Made by a program: the position numbers and the translations under genes. Below are positions 44,705-53,741 of a DNA stretch of 64,000 nucleotides, in pieces. Position 1 is the stretch's first letter. Each line of letters opens with the position of its first letter. The stretch comes from an uncultured Oscillospiraceae bacterium. Its GTDB lineage: Bacteria > Bacillota > Clostridia > Oscillospirales > Oscillospiraceae. The notes under the pieces are model-generated. The model was not told where the DNA came from. It saw only the letters and a program-made list of their open reading frames with translations, and made no database searches. The stretch lies in the NCBI GenBank assembly GCA_910585815.1, contig CAJUFJ010000006.1:1-64000 (forward strand), given 5' to 3'.

Positions 44705-45625
44705 ATGGCAATTTCCGCAAAAGACGTGCAGAAGCTGCGCGAGATGACTGGTGTAGGCATCATGAACTGCAAGAACGCCCTGGTGGAGGCCGACGGCGAC
44801 TTTGACAAGGCCATCGAGCTGCTGCGCGAGAAGGGCCTGGCCGCTCAGGTGAAGAAGGCCGGCAAGGTGGCCGCCGAGGGCGTGTCCTTCGCCATCGTGG
44901 CCGACAACGGCGTGGGTGTGATCATCGAGGTCAACTCTCAGAGCGACTTCGTGGCCAAAAACGCCGTCTTCCAGGGCTTTGTCAAGGACGTGGCCACCGC
45001 CGTCGCCACCCAGGACCCCGCCGACGTGGAGGCCCTGAAGAACTGCACCTACCCCGGCACCGACCGCACCATCGCCGACGTTACCGCCGACAAGGTGCTG
45101 GCCATCGGCGAGAACATTCAGCTCCGCCGCTTCGTCCGCTACGCTGAGGGGGTCAACGTGCCCTATATCCACATGAACGGCAAGGTGGCCGTGCTGGTCA
45201 ATCTGGCCGTGGAGGGCATCGACGCCGATAAGGTGGTGGAGCTGGGCAAGGATGTGGCCATGCAGATTTGCGCCATGAACCCCACCTATCTGGACAAGTC
45301 CGACGTGAGCCAGGAGGTTCTGGACAAGGAGAAGGAAATCCAACTGGCTCAGCTGGCCAACGACCCCAAGATGGCTTCCAAGCCCGAGAAGGTAAAGGAA
45401 GGCATCGTTATGGGCAAGATGGGCAAGTACTTCGAGGAGAACTGCCTACTCCAGCAGGCCTTCGTCAAGGAGAACAAGATCTCCGTGGAGAAGCACGTGG
45501 CCGCCGTGGCCAAGGAGTTGGGCGGCACCATCACCGTGAAGGCCTTCACCCGCTTCGCCACCGGTGAGGGCATCGAGAAGGCCGAGGACGACTTCGCCGC
45601 CGAGGTCGCCTCTATGATTAAGTAA
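44705..45625 (+). CDS. tsf: Elongation factor Ts
   Basis: The 306-residue protein has the N-terminal TS-N/UBA-like domain (VQKLREMTGVGIMNCKNALV) and EF-Ts signature IIEVNSQSDFVAKN, with a complete C-terminal dimerisation domain. It recycles EF-Tu-GDP. ATG 44705 follows GGAGGTAATTTATT. It is co-transcribed with rpsB and ended by a strong hairpin. Confidence 0.98.
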   Translation: MAISAKDVQKLREMTGVGIMNCKNALVEADGDFDKAIELLREKGLAAQVKKAGKVAAEGVSFAIVADNGVGVIIEVNSQSDFVAKNAVFQGFVKDVATAVATQDPADVEALKNCTYPGTDRTIADVTADKVLAIGENIQLRRFVRYAEGVNVPYIHMNGKVAVLVNLAVEGIDADKVVELGKDVAMQICAMNPTYLDKSDVSQEVLDKEKEIQLAQLANDPKMASKPEKVKEGIVMGKMGKYFEENCLLQQAFVKENKISVEKHVAAVAKELGGTITVKAFTRFATGEGIEKAEDDFAAEVASMIK

Positions 45626-45641
45626 AAGCGGTTACAGGACA

Positions 45642-45671
45642 CAAAAGCCCGGTGCGTAAGCACCGGGCTTT
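45642..45671. terminator. Terminator between convergent tsf and ispF
   Basis: AAAGCCCGGTGC and GCACCGGGCTTT form a 12-bp stem with a 4-nt loop and A/T tracts on both sides, suited to both strands. Confidence 0.85.
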
Positions 45672-45673
45672 GC

Positions 45674-46162
45674 TCATGCCTTCTCAATCAGCGCCACCGC
45701 GTGGGCGACCATACCCTCACCGGAACCGGTGAAGCCCAGGCCCTCCTCGGTGGTGGCCTTCACATTGACCTGCCCGGGGTCCACCCCCATGGCCCGGGCC
45801 AGGTTGTCCCGCATTTGCGGGATATGGGGGGCCAGCTTGGGCCGCTGAGCCAGGACGGTGGCGTCCACGTTGCCCACGGTAAACCCTCGCTCCCTCAGCA
45901 GCGCGGTCACATGGGCCAGCAGCCTCAGGCTGTCCGCTCCGGTGTAGGCGGGGTCGGTGTCGGGGAAGTGCCGTCCGATGTCCCCCAGGCCCGCCGCACC
46001 CAGCAGGGCATCCATCACCGCGTGGGTGAGGACGTCGGCGTCGGAGTGGCCCAGCAGGCCCCGCTCCCAGGGGATATCCACCCCGCCTAAAATCAGCTGC
46101 CGCCCCTCCACAAGGCGGTGGACGTCGTAGCCGTGGCCGATTCTCACTCCCTGCATCGCCAC
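45674..46162 (-). CDS. ispF: 2-C-methyl-D-erythritol 2,4-cyclodiphosphate synthase
   Basis: The 162-residue protein has the metal-binding RIGHGYDVHRL, the LLGHSDADVLTHAVMDALLG block, DIGRHFPDTDP and the C-terminal KATTEEGLGFTGSGEGMVAH. It forms the cyclodiphosphate in the MEP isoprenoid pathway. It overlaps ispD by 19 bp, so the two are coupled. The pathway's last enzyme, IspH, is encoded at 50432. Confidence 0.96.
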   Translation of the reverse strand: MAMQGVRIGHGYDVHRLVEGRQLILGGVDIPWERGLLGHSDADVLTHAVMDALLGAAGLGDIGRHFPDTDPAYTGADSLRLLAHVTALLRERGFTVGNVDATVLAQRPKLAPHIPQMRDNLARAMGVDPGQVNVKATTEEGLGFTGSGEGMVAHAVALIEKA

Positions 46163-46896
46163 TCCCCCTCCTCCACTCTGGCCTGAAGGATGGCCTCCCC
46201 CAGGATCAGGTCCAGGGGAGTGGTAATCTTGATGTTCTCCCGGCTGCCGCTGGTGAGGGTCACCCGCATGCCCAGCCGCTCCACCGCGCCGCAGTCGTCG
46301 GTGAGCAGCTCGCCATCCTCCATGGCCTTCTGGATGGCGCCCCGGATAAGGCCGGCCTCAAAGACCTGGGGGGTCTGCACCGCCCACAGCTGGGAGCGGT
46401 CCACCGTCTCCACCACCAGGCCGTCCTCGGTGCGCTTGACAGTGTCGGTGAGGGGGATGGCCGGGGCGACTGCCCCGGTGAGGGCGGCGCGGGCCACCGT
46501 GTCTCGGATGATCTCCTGGGTCACCAGGGGGCGAGCCCCGTCGTGGATGGCAATCAGGCCGGCCTCGGGGTCCACCTCCCTCAGCCCGGCCTGGACCGAG
46601 TGAATGCGCTCCTGTCCGCCCACAATCACCTTGCGCACCTTGTCCAGGTTGAAATCTTTGCACAGCCGGCCCACATCCACCACCAGGTCCTCCCGGGCCA
46701 CCACAACAATCTCGTGGATGGCCGGGCAGTCCTGAAAGGCGTAGAGGGTGTGGACCAGCACGGGCAGCTCCCCCAGGGGGGCCAGCACCTTGTCGATGCC
46801 CCCCATCCGCCGGGCCAGCCCTGCGGAGACAATTACCGCCGAGCACCTGGGCTCCTCGGGCTTCTTCTTTTTGAACAGAGACAGCAGACCTGCCAT
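46144..46896 (-). CDS. ispD: 2-C-methyl-D-erythritol 4-phosphate cytidylyltransferase
   Basis: The protein of about 250 residues has an extra N-terminal ~18 residues (SLFKKKKPEEP) before the nucleotidyltransferase core: VIVSAGLARRMGG, VLVHTLYAFQDC, IAIHDGARPLVT (Asp/Arg of the catalytic site) and LWAVQTPQVFEAGLI. It makes CDP-methylerythritol. The glycine-rich loop reads SAGLARRMGG where many enzymes have AAGxGxRMG, a mild departure. ATG 46896 lies 5 bp after the stop of the upstream gene. Confidence 0.93.
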   Translation of the reverse strand: MAGLLSLFKKKKPEEPRCSAVIVSAGLARRMGGIDKVLAPLGELPVLVHTLYAFQDCPAIHEIVVVAREDLVVDVGRLCKDFNLDKVRKVIVGGQERIHSVQAGLREVDPEAGLIAIHDGARPLVTQEIIRDTVARAALTGAVAPAIPLTDTVKRTEDGLVVETVDRSQLWAVQTPQVFEAGLIRGAIQKAMEDGELLTDDCGAVERLGMRVTLTSGSRENIKITTPLDLILGEAILQARVEEGEWRCRE

Positions 46897-46901
46897 GCCC
46901 C

Positions 46902-47615
46902 TCACTCCTTATCCGTCAATTTTTTCCCGCGCACCGCGTCCAGAATTTTTTCCTGGGGCACCAGTTCTTCCGTCCGGCCGGTGTCCGTGGCGCTGGTACA
47001 CTCGAAGCACGTCCAGCCCCGGACGTTCCAGTTTATCATATCAATGTCGTCAAAGAGGTCGTAATCCGGGTCCATAATCTCGTGCATCTCCACCCAGCAG
47101 CCGCAGTCCTGCTCTGACAGCGGGTCGGAGAAGTCCAGAAAAACCATGGAGTTGGGGCAGGCCCAGTAGCAGCCCCAGACGGCCAGCAGATTGGTGGCCG
47201 CGTCGTAAGCCACGCCGGTCCAGATGAAGGTCTCCTCCCCCTGCCGGCCGTCCAGCGGCCAGGATTTTTCTGGAATGTAGTGCATCGTCCGCCCGGTTTC
47301 CACCTCTAAGACGCTGTAGCCGTACAGGTCCTCCCGGAAGACCAGGTAGTGGTTTCCGTTGGCGTGGGGAAGGAGCCGGTAAAACTCCCCGTCGTCGTTG
47401 ATATTGTCCCAAGTATACACCACCTGGCCCCCGCTGTCCAGCAGCTGGTGCCGGGCGGCGCGGTAGAGGCCCCCCTGGTAACGGCTTGTGCGCACCGTCC
47501 AGCCCTGGGGGAGCTCCGGCTCCTTCCCAGGGCGCTGGCAGAGGCAGTCCTCCGAAAAGAGAAAGGCGTGCTCCTGGCGGAAGCTCTGATACTGAGGGGT
47601 GTGGTAGACGTTCAT
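46902..47615 (-). CDS. Conserved-type hypothetical protein
   Basis: The 237-residue cytoplasmic protein is rich in aromatic residues (YLVFREDLYGYSVLEVETGR, WTGVAYDAATNLLAVWGCYW). The pattern of short beta-strand repeats suggests a small beta-propeller or sandwich. I do not recognise a family. It lies between a zinc-ribbon gene and ispD on the same strand with tight spacing (10 and 5 bp), so it is probably in their operon. Confidence 0.7.
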   Translation of the reverse strand: MNVYHTPQYQSFRQEHAFLFSEDCLCQRPGKEPELPQGWTVRTSRYQGGLYRAARHQLLDSGGQVVYTWDNINDDGEFYRLLPHANGNHYLVFREDLYGYSVLEVETGRTMHYIPEKSWPLDGRQGEETFIWTGVAYDAATNLLAVWGCYWACPNSMVFLDFSDPLSEQDCGCWVEMHEIMDPDYDLFDDIDMINWNVRGWTCFECTSATDTGRTEELVPQEKILDAVRGKKLTDKE

Positions 47616-47625
47616 GGGCTCCTCC

Positions 47626-48720
47626 TCAGGTCTGTTGGTGGTGCATAGAGATCACTTGGCAGTCGGGGCAGATCTCGATGTACAGGGTGCCCTCCATGTA
47701 GTCCAGGCTGTCCCACTGAATCTGGGCCAGGTACTTCATGGTCTTCCCGCAGTCGGGGCAGGGGTAGTAGTTGGCGTCCTGAATCCAGTTGGCAAAGCCG
47801 CCCACCGTGCTCAAATCGTCGAAGTGAGCGCCGTAGAACAGGGGGACAGGCTCCATCCCCAGGACATAGGGGTTGCCGGCATACTCCTCCATGCCCCAGT
47901 CACCGTCGTCCTCCTCTCCCGCTCCGTAGGAGTAGGGGAATGCCGCTTCGCTCCTGCCGTCCAAGGTAAAGCGGGAGTAGGCCGGCTCCTCCCAGGGGAC
48001 GCAGTTGGGACAGCAGGTGGCGGTAATCACGCCGTCCAGCCCCAGGAAGTTCAGCCGCGCATCCCGGCCGTCCAGGGTCAGAATGTCCACCACCCGCCCC
48101 TTGCAGTGGGGACAGCGGTCCTCCCTGGGGCGGAAGACCTGGGCGGCCTTGTCTCTGCTCCGGTCCCCCTTGATGAGGGGGTAGCAGGTGTCGAAGTTGA
48201 GCTGCCGCCGGTTCCCCGCCTTGTCGAAGGTCCAGCCGCCGGTATGGGCGTAGACCGAGGGGTCCACATACAGCTTTTTCCGCCAGGGACGGGGGTGCTC
48301 CTCCAGCTCCCGGAAGACCTCCAAAACCCGACTGTCCCCCTGCATGGCCAGACAGCACAGCAGATGGCCGGCTATATTGGGGTCCTTTGTCTCCAGCAGA
48401 GCCTGAATCAGTCCGTCCCGCACGTCCTCCGGGGCGCGGTAATACAGCTCCGCCGGATCATAAATCTCCGCCTTCAGGGCGGCCCTGGCCAGCTCCGGGG
48501 AGCAAATCCCATGACAGTGCAGCAGATTCAAAAAATCCCCGTCCCAAGAGTTCTCCTCCAGCCGTTCCACATGCTGAATCAGACCGTTCAGCTTCTCCTG
48601 AATCTGTTCCGGCGTCCAGGCCATTACCTCCCGGCGCTCCTGCTCCGCCTTGCAGCTCCAGCACAGCCCCTTGTAGCGCAGCTCCCGGCCGCATTCCGGA
48701 CAGTGGTACATCCCGCTCAT
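47626..48720 (-). CDS. Zinc-ribbon hypothetical protein
   Basis: The 364-residue protein starts with a zinc ribbon (YHCPECGRELRYKGLCWSCK) and has two more Cys pairs (CPHCKGRVVDIL; CPDCGKTMKYLA ... CPDCQVISMHH). A helical, HEAT-like stretch lies at about 45-145, and a C-terminal part with GGFANWIQDANYYPCPDC is reminiscent of the YwqG/DUF1963 group. The function is unknown. ATG 48720 has GAAAGGGAGCG upstream. Confidence 0.75.
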   Translation of the reverse strand: MSGMYHCPECGRELRYKGLCWSCKAEQERREVMAWTPEQIQEKLNGLIQHVERLEENSWDGDFLNLLHCHGICSPELARAALKAEIYDPAELYYRAPEDVRDGLIQALLETKDPNIAGHLLCCLAMQGDSRVLEVFRELEEHPRPWRKKLYVDPSVYAHTGGWTFDKAGNRRQLNFDTCYPLIKGDRSRDKAAQVFRPREDRCPHCKGRVVDILTLDGRDARLNFLGLDGVITATCCPNCVPWEEPAYSRFTLDGRSEAAFPYSYGAGEEDDGDWGMEEYAGNPYVLGMEPVPLFYGAHFDDLSTVGGFANWIQDANYYPCPDCGKTMKYLAQIQWDSLDYMEGTLYIEICPDCQVISMHHQQT

Positions 48721-48808
48721 GCTTTCCGCTCCCTTTCTCAGTATACAAAATATGGCGGCCTTTTCATTCCCATTCGGAACAAAAAAGCCGCCCTGATTCT
48801 TGAAGCAT

Positions 48809-49285
48809 TCATGCCAGTGCGGTGTTCAGCTCCTCCTCCACCGACTCGTAGCTGACGCTTTTGGACAGCACGATCTCGGAAATGAGAATCTGCCTGGCGG
48901 AGTGGAGCATCTTCCGCTCCCCGGTGGACAGCCCCCGCTTCTGGTCCCGGATGGTCAGGCCCTTGATGACCCGGGCCACCTCAAACAGGTCGCCGCTTTT
49001 CATCCGCTCCATATTTTCCCGATAGCGGTGGTTCCAGTTCGCCGTCATCTCCACCTGAATCTCGGGGATGGCGGCCAGCACACGGTCGGCCTGCGCTTCG
49101 TCCACCACCGGACGCACACCGATCTCCTCGCAGTTCTCCGTGGGGACCATCACCACCATGGACCGGTTGGGCAGCTGAAGGATGTAATAATCCCGCACCA
49201 CGCTGTCCACCGTCTTCTGGACAATGCTCTCCACCACGCCCGCCCCATACATGGGGTGAACCACCTTATCCCCGATCTGGTACAC
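48809..49285 (-). CDS. CarD-family transcriptional regulator
   Basis: The 158-residue protein has the N-terminal Tudor-like RNA-polymerase-interaction domain (MYQIGDKVVHPMYGAGVVES, then YYILQLPNRSMVVMVPTENC) and a helical C-terminal DNA-contacting part (RYRENMERMKSGDLFEVARV). CarD proteins bind RNA polymerase beta and stabilise open promoters, often of rRNA genes. The start is GTG 49285 with GTGAGG upstream. Confidence 0.9.
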   Translation of the reverse strand: MYQIGDKVVHPMYGAGVVESIVQKTVDSVVRDYYILQLPNRSMVVMVPTENCEEIGVRPVVDEAQADRVLAAIPEIQVEMTANWNHRYRENMERMKSGDLFEVARVIKGLTIRDQKRGLSTGERKMLHSARQILISEIVLSKSVSYESVEEELNTALA

Positions 49286-49444
49286 CTGCTACCTCACTTT
49301 CTCTCATCCGACGTTCGGCCTTTTCCAGTTCGATCCGATTTAAACTATCTGTATTATAACAATTTTATCCTATTTTTGCAAGGGAAAATCCAGCCGAAGA
49401 AAAATTTTTCTCCGAAATTTTCCAAGTTTTTTCCCGCCGGGCAC

Positions 49445-49481
49445 AAAAAACTGCGGAGGACTCATACCCCCGCAGTTTTTT
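49445..49481. terminator. Intrinsic terminator after the stalk-domain gene
   Basis: AAAAAACTGCGG and CCGCAGTTTTTT form a 12-bp perfect stem with a 13-nt loop. It can work in both directions. Confidence 0.85.
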
Positions 49482-49494
49482 GTATGGATGATTA

Positions 49495-50229
49495 TTACTC
49501 CGCGTCCAGATAGGCGTCAAAGATTCTGACTTGTGGAGTCGTCGAACCGTGCTCCTCCCAGACCGATGTCGGCGATACCCCAAACTTAAGTTCATTGGTT
49601 TTAAACAGCGGGACCGTGACGGTCTTGGGGACCGCACCTCCGGTGATGGCGAATTTGCCCAGGAGAGCGCCGTCGTCCCCTTTGACCCACAAGTAGCCAT
49701 CCTCTTTGGAGTAGTAGCTGAACGTCAGCGTGTCATGTTTGCCCAACAAATTGTACGAAATCTCGTTTACCTCCCACCAGCCGCAGTTCAAAAAGATCCA
49801 ATGGTTTTGGGTAACACCCCCAATAGTCTCGGTTCTATTATCCGCAGTGGTAACTTGCCCTCCAAAGGAAGCGTTCTCCAGCAGCCTATGATAAATGCTG
49901 TAGTTCTCAATCAGGTCGATGCCGCTAGGCTGCTTACCCAGCAGGACGGACTGAGTGGCCTGATCCCAGCCCACGTCCACGCCCAGCAGGCCGGCGATGG
50001 AGCGAACAGGCAGATAGGTAGTGCCGTTGTAGGTGATGGGGTAGGTGCGCACGCCGCTGGCGTCGGTCAGGACCTGGGCCTCGCCGTCCAGCTTGAGGGT
50101 GATGTCAGCGTTGAGAAAGGCCTTGATCTCCTGGAGACCGCCGGCCGCCGCCGCTCCGGCGGTAAAGCTGATCACAGCGGTCACGGTCATGCACAGGGTC
50201 AGGATGAGAGCCAGGGTTTTCTCTTTCAT
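49495..50229 (-). CDS. Secreted protein with copper amine oxidase-type N-terminal (stalk) domain
   Basis: The 244-residue protein has a Sec signal peptide (LALILTLCMTVTAVISFTAGAAAA), then the stalk domain seen in many Clostridia (ADITLKLDGEAQVLTDASGV, TYPITYNGTTYLPVRSIAGL, LGVDVGWDQATQSVLLG). The C-terminal part is beta-rich and may be a jelly-roll of the NPCBM kind (DTLTFSYYSKEDGYLWVKGD ... VTVPLFKTNELKFGV). It is likely an exported cell-wall or matrix protein. A duplicated palindrome array precedes it and a strong terminator follows. Confidence 0.8.
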   Translation of the reverse strand: MKEKTLALILTLCMTVTAVISFTAGAAAAGGLQEIKAFLNADITLKLDGEAQVLTDASGVRTYPITYNGTTYLPVRSIAGLLGVDVGWDQATQSVLLGKQPSGIDLIENYSIYHRLLENASFGGQVTTADNRTETIGGVTQNHWIFLNCGWWEVNEISYNLLGKHDTLTFSYYSKEDGYLWVKGDDGALLGKFAITGGAVPKTVTVPLFKTNELKFGVSPTSVWEEHGSTTPQVRIFDAYLDAE

Positions 50230-50263
50230 GTTGATTCCTCCTGTTTTTTACTGTTTCGAACGC

Positions 50264-50339
50264 CCTTACCTTTTGCTTGCAAAAGGTAAGGAGAGCGCTC
50301 TCCTTACCTTTTGCTTGCAAAAGGTAAGGAGAGCGCTCT
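50264..50339. repeat. Tandem 38-bp unit made of two palindromes, two copies
   Basis: Each unit holds a hairpin with core CCTTTTGCTTGCAAAAGG inside flanking CCTTA/TAAGG (13-bp arms) followed by the palindrome AGAGCGCTCT. The copies at 50264 and 50302 are identical. They lie about 35 bp before the stalk-protein start, in its promoter/leader region. Confidence 0.9.
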
Positions 50340-50392
50340 CCTGGGATTATTGTACAACATTCCTCCAGAGATTGCAACTGTAAAGTTACAAA

Positions 50393-50418
50393 AACGGCCG
50401 CCCGATCAGGCGGCCGTT
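50393..50418 (-). terminator. Intrinsic terminator of the ispH-rpsA operon
   Basis: AACGGCCGCC and GGCGGCCGTT form a 10-bp stem with a 6-nt loop, followed on the minus strand by TTTTTG. Confidence 0.85.
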
Positions 50419-50431
50419 CTGCTTATTCTGA

Positions 50432-52381
50432 TTACTCCTCCTCGGCGGACTCCTCATCCTCCTCGACGGGAGACTCCAGCAGGGCGCGGATGGACAGGGA
50501 AATCTTCTTGTTGTCCATGTCCACGTCGGTGATCTTCACATCCACCTTGTCGCCCTCGGCCACCACGTCGCCGGGCTTCTCCACCCGGTGGTCCGCCAGC
50601 TGGGAGATGTGAATCAGGCCGTCCACGCCGGGCACCACCTCGGCAAAGGCGCCGAAGGTCATCAGCTTGACGATACGCACGTTGGCGGTGTCGCCCACCT
50701 GATAGGTGGTGGTGAACACGGTCCAGGGGTCCTGGCTGTGGTCCTTCATGCCCAGGGAAATCTTCTTCTTATCCTTGTCGGCAGAGATGACGTACACGTC
50801 CACGGTGTCGCCCACCTTCACCACCTCGGAGGGGTGCTTAATGCGGCTCCAGGACAGCTCAGAGATGTGGACCATGCCGTCCACGCCGCCGATGTCCACG
50901 AAGGCGCCATAGGACGTCAGGGACTTCACGGTGCCGGTGTAGCGCTTGCCGTCCTCAATCTCGGCCCAGACCTTCTCCGCGGCGGCGGCCCGCTCGGCGC
51001 GGGTGACGCGGCTGATGGAACCGACGACCCGGCGGCGGGCGCGGTTCACCTCGGTGATGACCAGACGGACCTTCTGCTTGAGCAGCTCACTCATGGGAGT
51101 CTCACGGGGCAGACCGGTCTGGGAGGCGGGGACGAACACCCGCACGCCCTTGACGGAGACGACCACGCCGCCCTTGTTGTCCTCGGTGACAAAGCCCTCG
51201 ACCACGGTCTCGTTCTCCCGGGCGGCCTCGATCTCCTCCCAGCCCTTGTTGATGTCCAGGCGGCGCTTGGACAGCTTGACCAGACAGTCCCGGTCGCTGA
51301 CCTGCATGACGATGGACTCGATCTCGTCGCCCACCTTCACGATGTCCTCCACCTTCACGGTGGGGTCGTCGCTCAGCTCGGTGAGGGCGATGTAGCCAGG
51401 GTACTTGATGCCCAGCTCTACCTGGACTTCGGTGGGCGTGATGGCCACAACGGTGCCGGTAACCTTATCTCCATTATTCAAAATTTTGAAGGACTCCTCC
51501 AGCATCTCCTGGAAGGATTTGTCCATCTCTAAGATTTCTTCGCTCATTTTGTCAATGACCTCCTTTATTATCCACGCGGGCGTCGATGCGCCCGCCGTGA
51601 TGCCGACCATATCCACTTGGGGCAGTTGGCTCAGGTCCAGGTCCTCCGCCCGTTCGATCAAACGGACGTGGGGACAGGACTCCCGGCAGATCTCCGCCAG
51701 CCGCCTGGTATTAGAGCTCTGCCTGTCGCCCACCACCACCATCAGACCGCATTGGGCGGCCAGCTGGCGGGCCTCCTCCTGGCGTTTGGACGTCGCTCCG
51801 CATATTGTATCAAAAAATTCCGCGTTTGTACATAGTTTTTTTGCTTTTTTCACGCAATTTTCCCAAATTTTCTTGGTGGAGGTAGTTTGGGAAACAAACG
51901 TGAGGGGCAGATTGTTGCGGTTTTCCCCAGTTTCCAGCCATTTTTCCAAATCTTTTTCCCCGGAAACCACCACCGGAGCCCTGCACCATCCCGCAATGGC
52001 CAGCACCTCGGGATGGTCGGGGGTTCCCACAATCACAGGCTGCCGGCCCCGATTTTCTGCCTCCGCTACAATTTTATGGATGTGGGTCACGTTGGGGCAG
52101 GTGGCGTCCAGCACTTCCACCCCCCGCCGGGCGAACTCCTCGTGGACGGCCCGGCTCTCCCCGTGGGAGCGGATAATCACCGCCGCCCCGTCGGGCACCT
52201 CCTCCGGGCTGTCCACCACCCGGAGCCCCTGGGCGGCCAGCCGCCGGGTCACGTCCCGGTTGTGGATCAGGGAGCCCAGCATGACGCAGGGCACGCCCCG
52301 GGCGGCCTGCTCCTCGGCCAGCTCCACCGCCCGGCGCACGCCGTAGCAGAAACCGGCCGACCTTGCCACTACGACCTTCAT
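50432..52381 (-). CDS. ispH-rpsA: IspH (HMB-PP reductase) fused to ribosomal protein S1
   Basis: The 649-residue fusion has an IspH half (about 1-285) with C12 in ARSAGFCYGVRRAV, LDATCPNVTHIHKI and IDKMSEEI near its end, and the cluster Cys of FFDTICGATSKRQEE. Four S1 RNA-binding repeats follow (for example GDKVTGTVVAITPTEVQVEL; GKRYTGTVKSLTSYGAFVDI; GMVHISELSW). The IspH part makes IPP and DMAPP with a 4Fe-4S cluster; the S1 part binds mRNA at the ribosome. This fusion is known in Clostridia. It overlaps the plsC-like gene by 4 bp. Confidence 0.95.
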   Translation of the reverse strand: MKVVVARSAGFCYGVRRAVELAEEQAARGVPCVMLGSLIHNRDVTRRLAAQGLRVVDSPEEVPDGAAVIIRSHGESRAVHEEFARRGVEVLDATCPNVTHIHKIVAEAENRGRQPVIVGTPDHPEVLAIAGWCRAPVVVSGEKDLEKWLETGENRNNLPLTFVSQTTSTKKIWENCVKKAKKLCTNAEFFDTICGATSKRQEEARQLAAQCGLMVVVGDRQSSNTRRLAEICRESCPHVRLIERAEDLDLSQLPQVDMVGITAGASTPAWIIKEVIDKMSEEILEMDKSFQEMLEESFKILNNGDKVTGTVVAITPTEVQVELGIKYPGYIALTELSDDPTVKVEDIVKVGDEIESIVMQVSDRDCLVKLSKRRLDINKGWEEIEAARENETVVEGFVTEDNKGGVVVSVKGVRVFVPASQTGLPRETPMSELLKQKVRLVITEVNRARRRVVGSISRVTRAERAAAAEKVWAEIEDGKRYTGTVKSLTSYGAFVDIGGVDGMVHISELSWSRIKHPSEVVKVGDTVDVYVISADKDKKKISLGMKDHSQDPWTVFTTTYQVGDTANVRIVKLMTFGAFAEVVPGVDGLIHISQLADHRVEKPGDVVAEGDKVDVKITDVDMDNKKISLSIRALLESPVEEDEESAEEE

Positions 52382-53040
52382 CCCACGCCCTCCCCCAGGG
52401 CCTGCACCCGGTCCATCAGGTCCCGGGCCATAACCTGGAGCTCCTCATTAGAGGGCTTGCGGCCCTCATACTCTGGATAATAGGGTTTCCCAATTACCAC
52501 GGTATTACGCCGGAACCGCTTTTTTTTCCGCTGTATGTACACCGGCAGCAGGGGCACCCCCGTCCGGGTGGCAAAGAGGGCGGCCCCCACCTTGGCCTGG
52601 ACGTCCTCCCCTTCATGGACCCGGGTGCCCTCGGGGAACATGAGCAGCTTGTCGCCCTCCTTGAGGAACTTCATGGCGGTGCGCACCGCCCGCACATCGG
52701 TGGTGTCCCGGTCCACGCCGAAGACGCCGGCCTTGCTCAAAATCCAGCCGATAAAGGGCAGGCGCATGATCTGCACCTTTGCCATGGCCCGCATGGGCCA
52801 CCGGTAGCCGAAGGCGAAGACCACATAGAAGGGGTCGCCGGCGGTGGTGTGGTTGGGACAAATCACCGCCGGGCCCTCAGGGATGTTCTCCCGGCCCACC
52901 GCGTGGACCGGGTGGATCAGCCGGAAATAGGGCCACACGATGCAGTACAGCAGGTGAAAAAACCAGTCCATCCGCTTTTTCCGCTGCTCCGGCGTCTCCT
53001 TGGGCTTCTTGTCTGTTTTGACAGCTGTTTCTTCCATCAC
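52378..53040 (-). CDS. plsC: 1-acyl-sn-glycerol-3-phosphate acyltransferase
   Basis: The 220-residue protein has the acyltransferase motifs NHTTAGDP (NHx4D) and FPEGTR, with a hydrophobic stretch near residues 25-45 for membrane contact. It makes phosphatidic acid. It overlaps both neighbours by 4 bp (cmk upstream, ispH-rpsA downstream), the standard clostridial cmk-plsC-ispH/rpsA set. Confidence 0.93.
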   Translation of the reverse strand: MMEETAVKTDKKPKETPEQRKKRMDWFFHLLYCIVWPYFRLIHPVHAVGRENIPEGPAVICPNHTTAGDPFYVVFAFGYRWPMRAMAKVQIMRLPFIGWILSKAGVFGVDRDTTDVRAVRTAMKFLKEGDKLLMFPEGTRVHEGEDVQAKVGAALFATRTGVPLLPVYIQRKKKRFRRNTVVIGKPYYPEYEGRKPSNEELQVMARDLMDRVQALGEGVG

Positions 53041-53711
53041 GGGCCGATCTTCTCCTTTACCAGGGACAGCAGGCAGCTCATGCTCTGCCCCAAATCTAAG
53101 TCGGTGGTGTCCAGCAGGACGGCGTCTGCCGCCTGTTTCAGGGGGGCGATGGGGCGGTGCTCATCCTGGTAGTCCCGTGCCCTGATGTCGTGGAGGATGG
53201 CCTCGTAGTCCGCCGCTTCCCCCCGCTGCTCCAGTTCCAGCAGCCGTCGCCGGGCCCGGGCCTCCGGGGCGGCGGTGAGGAATATCTTTACGTCGGCATC
53301 GGGCAGCACCACCGTGCCGATGTCCCGGCCGTCCATGACCACGCTGCTCTCCCGGGCCAGCTTCCGCTGGAACTCCAGCAGGAAGGCGCGCACCTCCGGG
53401 ATGGCGGAGACCTGGGAGGCCGCCCCAGACACCTTGTGCCGCCGGATGGCTCCGCTCACGTCCTCCCCTTCCAGATACATCTTCTGCACCCCGTCCTCAT
53501 AGCCCATGTGTATCTCCAGCCCCTCCAGCAGAGGGATAACCTGGGCCGGATCGGCAGGGTCCGCCTTTTCCCACAGCACCTTCAGCGCCACCGTGCGGTA
53601 GATGGCCCCGGTGTCCACATAGATATAGCCCAGCTGCTCCGCCAGCTTCCGGGCCAGGGTGCTCTTTCCCGCCCCGGCCGGGCCGTCGATAGCAATGCTT
53701 GTGAAATTCAT
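53037..53711 (-). CDS. cmk: Cytidylate kinase
   Basis: The 224-residue protein has the P-loop IDGPAGAGKST near residue 9, IYVDTGAIYRTVALKVL, and VVMDGRDIGTVVLPDADVKI typical of bacterial CMP kinases. It phosphorylates CMP and dCMP. First gene of the cmk-plsC-ispH/rpsA operon. A GGCTCCCTC-family repeat lies directly upstream. Confidence 0.96.
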   Translation of the reverse strand: MNFTSIAIDGPAGAGKSTLARKLAEQLGYIYVDTGAIYRTVALKVLWEKADPADPAQVIPLLEGLEIHMGYEDGVQKMYLEGEDVSGAIRRHKVSGAASQVSAIPEVRAFLLEFQRKLARESSVVMDGRDIGTVVLPDADVKIFLTAAPEARARRRLLELEQRGEAADYEAILHDIRARDYQDEHRPIAPLKQAADAVLLDTTDLDLGQSMSCLLSLVKEKIGP

Positions 53712-53741
53712 GCTGATCGCTCCGTTTCCGCTTCATTATGG

